From NCBI GenBank assembly GCA_032622095.1, contig CP136063.1, positions 206,697,934-206,761,933 of the forward strand: a stretch of 64,000 nucleotides of DNA, in the 5' to 3' direction. This document shows, one piece after another, positions 57,387 through 64,000 of the stretch (positions are counted from its first letter, which is position 1; each line of letters starts with the position of its first letter). This stretch comes from Siphonodentalium dalli (taxonomy: Eukaryota; Mollusca; Scaphopoda; Gadilida; Siphonodentaliidae). The position numbers were made by a program, and so were the translations under genes. Under the pieces are notes generated by a model. The model did not search any database and had not been told where the DNA came from. It saw only the letters and a list, made by a program, of their open reading frames with translations.

Positions 57387-60061
57387 CTAGAAGGTGACCC
57401 GACTTCGTCCGGGCTTTGACCTTGAATTGTCCATTTTGAAGGTCAAGTGGGGTCACGATTTGACCAGTCCACAACACTGATCGGACAAAAGTACACGACA
57501 AACGTGCTCGTCGAAATCCATCCGGTTTTACCCGATTTGACCTTGAATTGATCATTTTGAAGGTCAAGGTCAGGTCGGGGTCACGACTCGACCCGTCCAA
57601 AACACTCAGTGGACAAAAGTAACACCACGTATCAAATTTCGTCGAATCCTATCAAAATTCGCGATTTGACCTTGAATTGACCCGATTTCAAGGTCACGTC
57701 GCACGGGCAAATTAATATGTTTATGCCACTCCCCGGCCGAAGGTACCCCCACATACTAAGTTTCATCGAAATCCCGTGATATTCGGGCGTTTGACCTTGA
57801 AATGACCCGATTGCAAGGTCAAGGTCACGTCGCACGGGTAAATTAATAGGCATATGTCACTCCCCGGCCGAAAATACTCCCACATACCAAGTTTCATCGA
57901 AATCGGCTCGGCCGTTTTCGATTCCATCGATTACCGACACACACAGACACACACACAGACACACAGACAGATCTTCCAAAATATATAATAGACTAGAAGG
58001 TGACCCGACTTCGTCAGGGCTTTCACCTTGAATTATCCATGTTGAAGGTCAAGGTCAAGTGGGGTCACGATTTGACCAGTCCAAAACACTGCCCGGACAA
58101 AAGTACCCGACAAACGTGCCCGTCGAAATCCATCCGGTTTTACCCGATTTGACCTTGAATTAATCATTTACAAGGTCAAGGTCATGTCGGGGTCACGATT
58201 TGACCCGTCCAAAATACTCAGTGGACAGAAGTAACCCTATGTATCATATTTCGTGGAAATCCCATCAAAATTCGCGATTTGACCTTGAATTGACCCGATT
58301 TCAAAGTCAAGGTCACGTCGCACGGGCAAATGAATAGGCTTTTGAGACTCCCCATACGAAAGTAACCTCACATACCAAGTTTCATCGAAATCCCGTGATA
58401 TTCGGGCGTTTGACCTAGAAATGACCCGATTTCAAGGTCAAGTTCACGTCGCACGGGCAAATTAATAGGCCTATGTCACTCCCCGACCGAAAATACCCCC
58501 ACATACCAAGATTAATCGAAATCGGCTCGGCCGTTTTCGAGTCCATCGATTACAGACACACACACAGACACACACACACGCACAGACAGATCTTCCAAAA
58601 TATATAATAGACTAGAAGGTGACCCGACTTCGTCCGGGCTTTGACCTTGAATTGTCCATTTTGAGGGTCAAGTGGGGTCACGATTTGACCAGTCCAAAAC
58701 ACTGCCCGGACAAAAGTACCCGACAAACGTGCCCGTCGAAATCCATCCGGTTTTACCCGATTTGACATTGAATTGATCATTTTGAAGGTCGATGTCAGGT
58801 CGGGGTCACGATTTGACCCATCCAAAACACTCAGTGGACAAAAGTAACCCTACGTATAAAATTTGTCGAAATCCCATCAAAATTGGCGATTTGACCTTGA
58901 ATTGACCCGATTGCAAGGTCAAGGTCACGTCACACGGGCAAATGAATATTCTTATGAGACTCCCCATAGGAAAGTACCCCCACATACCAAGTTTCATCGA
59001 AATCCCGTGATATTCGGGCGTTTGACCTTGAAATGACCCGATGTCAAGGTCACGTCGCACGGGCAAATTAATAGGCCTATGCCACTCCCCGACCGGACGT
59101 GCCACCACATACCAAGTTTAATCGAAATCCCTTGATATTCGGGCGTTTGACCTTGAAATGATCCGATTTCAAGATCAAGGTCACGTCGCACGGGAAAATT
59201 AATAGGCCTATGTCACTACCCGGCCGAAAATACCCCCACATACAAGTTTCATCGAAATCGGCTCGGCCGTTTTCGAGTCCATCGCGAACACACAGACAGA
59301 CACACACACAGACATATCTTCCAAAATATATAATAGACTAGAAGGTGACCCGACTTCGTCGCGGCTTTGACCTTGAATTGTCCATTTTGAAGGTCAAGTG
59401 GGGTCACGATTTGACCAGTCCAAAACACTGCCCGGACAAAAGTACACGACAAACGTGCCCGTCGAAATCCATCCGGTTTTACCCGATTTGACCTTGAATT
59501 GATCATTTAAAAGGTCAAGGTCAGGTCGGGGTCACGACTCGACCCGTCCAAAACACTCAGTGGTCAAAAGTAACCCCACGTATCACTTTCGTCGAAATCC
59601 CATCAAAATTCGCGATTTGACCTTGAATTGACCCGATTTCAAGGTCAAGGTCACGTTGCACGGGCAAACGAATAGGCTTATGAGACTCCCCATACGAAAG
59701 TACCCCCACATACCAAGTTTCTTCGAAATCCCGTGATATTCGGGCGTTTGACCTTGTAATGACTCGATTTCATTGTCAAGGTCACGTCGCGCGGGCAAAT
59801 TAATAGGTTTATGCCACTCTCTGGTCGAAGGTACCCCCACATACCAAGTTTCATCGAAATCCCGTGATATTCGGGCGTTTGACCTTGAAATGACCCGATT
59901 TCAAGGTCAAGGTCACGTCGCACGGACAAATTAAGAGGCCCATGCCACCCCCCGGCCGAAAGTTCCCCACATACGAAGTTTCATCGAAATCGGGTTGGCC
60001 GTTTTCGAGTTCATCGCGAACACACAGACACACAAACAGATCTTCCAAAATATATAATAGA

Positions 60062-60841
60062 CTAGAAGGTGACCCGACTTCGTCCGGGCTTTGACCTTGA
60101 ATTGACCATTTTGAAGGTCAAGGTCAGGTGGGGTCAAACACCAACACCCCAAAAATGGTGGAAATCGGCCCAGCGGATACCGGGAAATCGGCCCAGCGGA
60201 TACCGAGATACCCTATGCATCAAATTTCGTCCGTAATAATCCGCCAGTTTAACCCGATTTGATTTCCACTCAAGTATATAAACGCGCCTCATATACACAC
60301 GCTCATTAATTATCAAGTTTCAACGTAAAGATAAATTACCATCGGTGCCCGAGATATCGGCAAGACGACTGAAACAGTCAAATGCATCGGCCGGTTAAGC
60401 GTTAACGTGATCTAACGTTATGACCTCTAACGACGTCATAGAAGTTACGCATTGTTTTTATCCTGATGGAAGATATACCACTTTTTCTTGATAATTGAGG
60501 CAGATAACTAAAACGGATACATACGCATTATATATCGTTGGAAAGAGGAAACACGAAAGATTCTCACAGTGTCATTATTATGACTGGCATTTTATTATTC
60601 GCGCTGTTTCGAATCGATTTGTAAGCACCGAACTCAAATGAAAGTCCCGTAACACAGCGTAAAAACAGATTTGACCTCGGCACGTGAAAAGTTGACCCCG
60701 GATCTGAAAATCAATAGGCCTATGTCACCCCCGGCCGAAAATACCCCCACATACCAGGTTTCATCGAAATCGGGTCGGCCGTTTTCGAGTTCATCGATTA
60801 CACACAAACAAACAAACAGATCTTCCAAAATATATAATAGA
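60062..60841 (+). repeat. Type C unit (A-type ends with unique ~560-bp core), copy 1
   Basis: A-type start, then a core with a doubled CGGCCCAGCGGATACCG, TATATAAACGCGCC, GTTAACGTGATCTAACGTTA and TTATGACTGGCATTTTATT, then an A-type end. Copies at 62033-62815 and 62816-63598 differ at only a few positions. Confidence 0.8.
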
Positions 60842-62032
60842 CTAGAAGGTGACCCGACTTCGTCCGGGATTTGACCTTGAATTGACCATTTTGAAGGTCA
60901 AGGTCAGGGGGGGTCAAACACCACATACCAAGTTTCATCGAAATCCCGTGATATTCGGGCGTTTGACCTTGAAATGACCCGATGTCAAGGTCAAGGTCAC
61001 GTCGCACGGGCAAATTAATAGGCCTATGCCACTCCCCGGCCGAAAGTGGCACCACATACCAAGTTTCATCGAAATCCCTTGATATTCGGGCGTTTGGCCT
61101 TGAAATTACCCGATTTCAAGGTCAATGTCACGTCGCACGGGCAAATTAATATGCCTATGCCAGTGCCCGGCCGAAAATACCTCCACATACCAAGTTTCAT
61201 CGAAATCGGCTCGGCCGTTTTCGAGTCCATCGCGAACACACAGACAGACACACACACACAGACACACAGACATATCTTCCAAAATATATAATAGACTAGA
61301 AGGTGACCCGACTTCGTCGCGGCTTTGACCTTGAATTGTCCATTTTGAAGGTCAAGGTCAAGTGGGGTCACGATTTGACCAGTCCAAAACACTGCCCGGA
61401 CAAAAGTACATGACAAACGTGCCCGTCGAAATCCATCCGGTTTTACCCGATTTGACCTTGAATTGATCATTTAGAAGGTCAAGGTCAGGTCGGGGTCACG
61501 ACTCGACCCGTCCAAAACACTCAGTGGACAAAAGTAACCCCAAGTATAAAATTTTGTCGAAATCCCATCAAAATTCGCGATTTGACCTTGAATTGACCCG
61601 ATTTCAAGGTCAAGGTCACATTGCACGGGCAAACGAATAGGATTATGAGACTCCCCATACGAAAGTATCCCCACATACCAAGTTTCGTCGAAATCCCGTG
61701 ATATTCGGGCGTTTGACCTTGAAATGACCCGATTTCAAGGTCAAGGTCACGTCGCGCGGGCAAATTAATAGGTTTATGCCACTATCTGGTCGAAGGTACT
61801 CCCACATACCAAGTTTCATCGAAATCCCGTGATATTCGGGCGTTTGACCTTGAAATGACCCGATTTCAAGGTCAAGGTCACGTCGCACGGACAAATTAAT
61901 AGGCCCATGCCACCCCTGGCCGAAAATACCCCCACATACGAAGTTTCATCGAAATCGGGTCGGCCGTTTTCGAGTTCATCGCGAACACACAGACACACAG
62001 ACACAAACAGATCTTCCAAAATATATAATAGA

Positions 62033-62815
62033 CTAGAAGGTGACCCGACTTCGTCCGGGCTTTGACCTTGAATTGATCATTTTGAAGGTCAAGGTCAGGT
62101 GGGGTCAAACACCAACACCCCAAAAATGGTGGAAATCGGCCCAGCGGATACCGGGAAATTGGCCCAGCGGATACCGAGATACCCTATGCATCAAATTTCG
62201 TCCGTAAAAATCCGCCAGTTTAACCCGATTTGATTTCCACTCAAGTATATAAACGCGCCTCATATACACACGCTCATTAATTATCAAGTTTCAACGTAAA
62301 GATAAATTATCATCGGTGCCCGAGATATCGCCAAGACGTCTGAAACAGTCAAATGCATCGGCCGGTTAAGCGTTAACGTGATCTAACGTTATGACCTCTA
62401 ACGACGTCATAGAAGTTACGCATTGTTTTTATCCTGATGGAAGATATACACTTCTTTTTGATAATTAAGGCAGATAACTAAAACGGATACATACGCATTA
62501 TATATCGTTGGAAAGAGGAAACACGAAAGATTCTCACAGTGTCATTATTATGACTGGCATTTTATTATTCGCGCTGTTTCGAATCGATTTGTAAGCACCG
62601 AACTCAGATGAAAGTCCCGTAACACAGCGTAAAAACAGATTTGACCTCGGCACGTGAAAAGTTGACATCGGATCTGAAAATCAATAGGCCTATGTCACCC
62701 CCGGCCGAAAATACCCCGACATGCCAAGTTTCATCGAAATCGGGTCGGCCGTTTTCGAGTTCATCGATTACACACAAACAAACAAACAAACAGATCTTCC
62801 AAAATATATAATAGA
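62033..62815 (+). repeat. Type C unit, copy 2
   Basis: Same as copy 1 with scattered substitutions, including one altered ATAATTGAGG (ATAATTAAGG). Confidence 0.8.
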
Positions 62816-63598
62816 CTAGAAGGTGACCCGACTTCGTCCGGGCTTTGACCTTGAATTGACCATTTTGAAGGTCAAGGTCAGGTGGGGTCAAACACCAACA
62901 CCCCCAAAATTGTGGAAATCGGCCCAGCGGATACCAGGAAATCGGCCCAGCGGATACCGAGATACCCTATATATGCATCAAATTTCGTCCTTAAAAATCC
63001 GCCAGTTTAACCCGAATTGATTTCAACTCAAGTATATAAACGCGCCTCATATACACACGCTCATTAATTATCAAGCTTCAACGTGCCCGAGATATCGCCA
63101 AGACGTCTGAAACAGTCAAATGCATTGGCCGGTTAAGCGTTAACGTGATCTAACGTTATGACCTCTAACGGTGTCATAGAAGTTACGCATTGTTTTTATC
63201 CTGATGGAAGATAGTACCACTTCTTCTTGATAATTGAGGCAGATAACTAAAACGGATACATACGCATTATATATCGTTGGAAAGAGAAAACACGAAAGAT
63301 TATCACAGTGTCATTATTATGACTGGCATTTTATTATTCGCGCTGTTTCGAATCGATTTGTAAGCACCGAACTCAAACGAAAGTCCCGTAACACAGCGTA
63401 AAAACAGATTTGACCTCGGCAAGTGAAAAGTTGACCTCGGATCTGAAAATTAATATGCCTATGCCACTTCCACTTCCCGATAGTACCCTCACATACGAAG
63501 TTTCATCGAAATCGGGTCGGCCTTTTTCGAGTTCATCGCGAACACACACACACACACACCACACACACACAGACAGATCTTCCAAAATATATAATAGA
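62816..63598 (+). repeat. Type C unit, copy 3
   Basis: Same core, lacking the GTAAAGATAAATTA-ATCGG stretch after TCAAGCTTCAACG and ending with a longer (AC)n tract. Confidence 0.8.
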
Positions 63599-64000
63599 CT
63601 AGCCGATGAGCCCGACGTTGTCCGGGCTATTCATCCGGGCTATTCAAAAACCAAATTTCAAGTCGTTAGCTCCACCCGTTTCCGAGATCTGGTCTGCGCA
63701 TGCGCGAAGCTGGCGTCGCACGGGCTCGGCGACCCGATAAAATTCGTATCCGGGGCAAGATACATTCACATACCAAATTTCAAGTCGATAGCTCCACCCG
63801 TTTCCGAGATCTGGTCTGCGCATGCGCGAAGCTGGCGTCGCACGGGCTCGGCGACCCGATAAAATTCGTATCCGGTGCAAGATACATTCACATAAAAAAA
63901 TTCAAGTCGATAGCTCCACCCGTTTCCGAGATCTCGTCTGCGCATGCGCTGCACGGGCGTCGCACGGGCTCGCCAATACGACAACGTCCACCTCCTGGTC
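63599..64000 (+). repeat. Type B unit, partial at window end
   Basis: CTAGCCGATGAGCCCGAC with a small duplication of TCCGGGCTATTCA, then three ~122-bp subunits, running off the window. Confidence 0.8.

Larger units (their letters stand above)
55741..63598 (+). repeat. Long tandem array of GGTCAAGGTCA-type units (types A, B, C)
   Basis: Units begin CTAGAAGGTGACCCGACTT (A, C) or CTAGCCGATGAGCCCGAC (B) and end with a CA/GACA microsatellite and ATATATAATAGA. Starts: about 55741, 56064, 56808 (B), 57387, 57993, 58612, 59338, 60062 (C), 60842, 61296, 62033 (C), 62816 (C), 63599 (B). Lengths run 323-783 bp, differing by the number of ~140-bp subunits AAGTTTCATCGAAATCCCG to GGCAAATTAATAGG. The wording GTTTCATCGAAATCGG before a microsatellite resembles 3' tails of RTE-like LINEs and their derivatives. 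All ORFs here are repeat artefacts. Confidence 0.85.

Noticed and set aside
55741-63598. Helitron interpretation of units ending in CTAG
   Set aside because: CTAG at unit borders fits the CTRR rule, but no hairpin lies 10-12 bases before it, no TC start is consistent, and the isolated unit at 3424 ends in AATAG rather than CTAG.
56853-63984. Many 60-150 codon ORFs on both strands
   Set aside because: All are inside array units and their open frames follow the repeat period, including microsatellite tracts read as Cys-Val or His-Thr runs.
1-64000. tRNA, rRNA or snRNA genes
   Set aside because: No A-box/B-box pair or rRNA core sequence was noticed by eye; a covariance-model search would be decisive.

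Overview
This window reads as non-coding-rich nuclear DNA of an invertebrate animal, most likely marine. Supporting this are a spliced F-box/LRR gene with consensus GT-AG sites, LINEs with L1-like ORF1 and PHD-type relics, a Ty3/gypsy element, many MITEs, and a long array of GGTCAAGGTCA-rich units ending in (CA/GACA)n tracts. A lophotrochozoan-type genome fits, but the taxon is a guess. I find no convincing single-copy host gene, rRNA, tRNA or CRISPR. Almost everything recognisable belongs to transposable elements, often nested several deep.

Left half (1-31 kb). A minus-strand Gag-like gene starts at 29382. It has a long Q/N/P-rich N-terminal region, a retrotransposon Gag core and a decayed zinc knuckle, and it is split by two insertions. 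An 868-bp element (26372-27239) sits between 9-bp target duplications. A 19.7-kb segment (5603-25284) has ends that are long inverted arrays of ~770-bp units (5603-7470 and 17912-25284); Gag coding resumes on its far side at 5602-5048. This foldback-like composite carries about 10 kb of gene-free DNA with smaller hairpin and MITE elements. Its right arm was hit by a ~5.8-kb DNA transposon (19455-25250). That transposon carries an intron-containing F-box/LRR gene, a broken DDE-like transposase gene directly downstream, terminal inverted repeats and a repeated ~20-bp subterminal motif. It is the most interesting object in the window.

Middle (31-52 kb). Three MITEs with TTAA target duplications lie at 31-34 kb. 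A complete Ty3/gypsy element (37510-42431, LTRs of 156 and 151 bp, ACGAA duplication) has another TTAA element inside its protease-RT coding region. A plus-strand LINE (about 42.6-51.9 kb) with L1-type ORF1, AP endonuclease and RT is interrupted by a TTAA MITE, a double hairpin, and two 5'-truncated minus-strand LINEs.

Right end (52-64 kb). A hAT-like MITE with 8-bp duplication, several perfect hairpins and a ~150-bp degenerate tandem repeat precede an array from 55741 to past the window end. The array has units of 320-785 bp of three types (A, B, C). Two inverted units of type A also lie at 3424-4669.

Many coding breaks in independent elements are single-base changes in homopolymer runs. 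Some may therefore be assembly errors rather than true decay.
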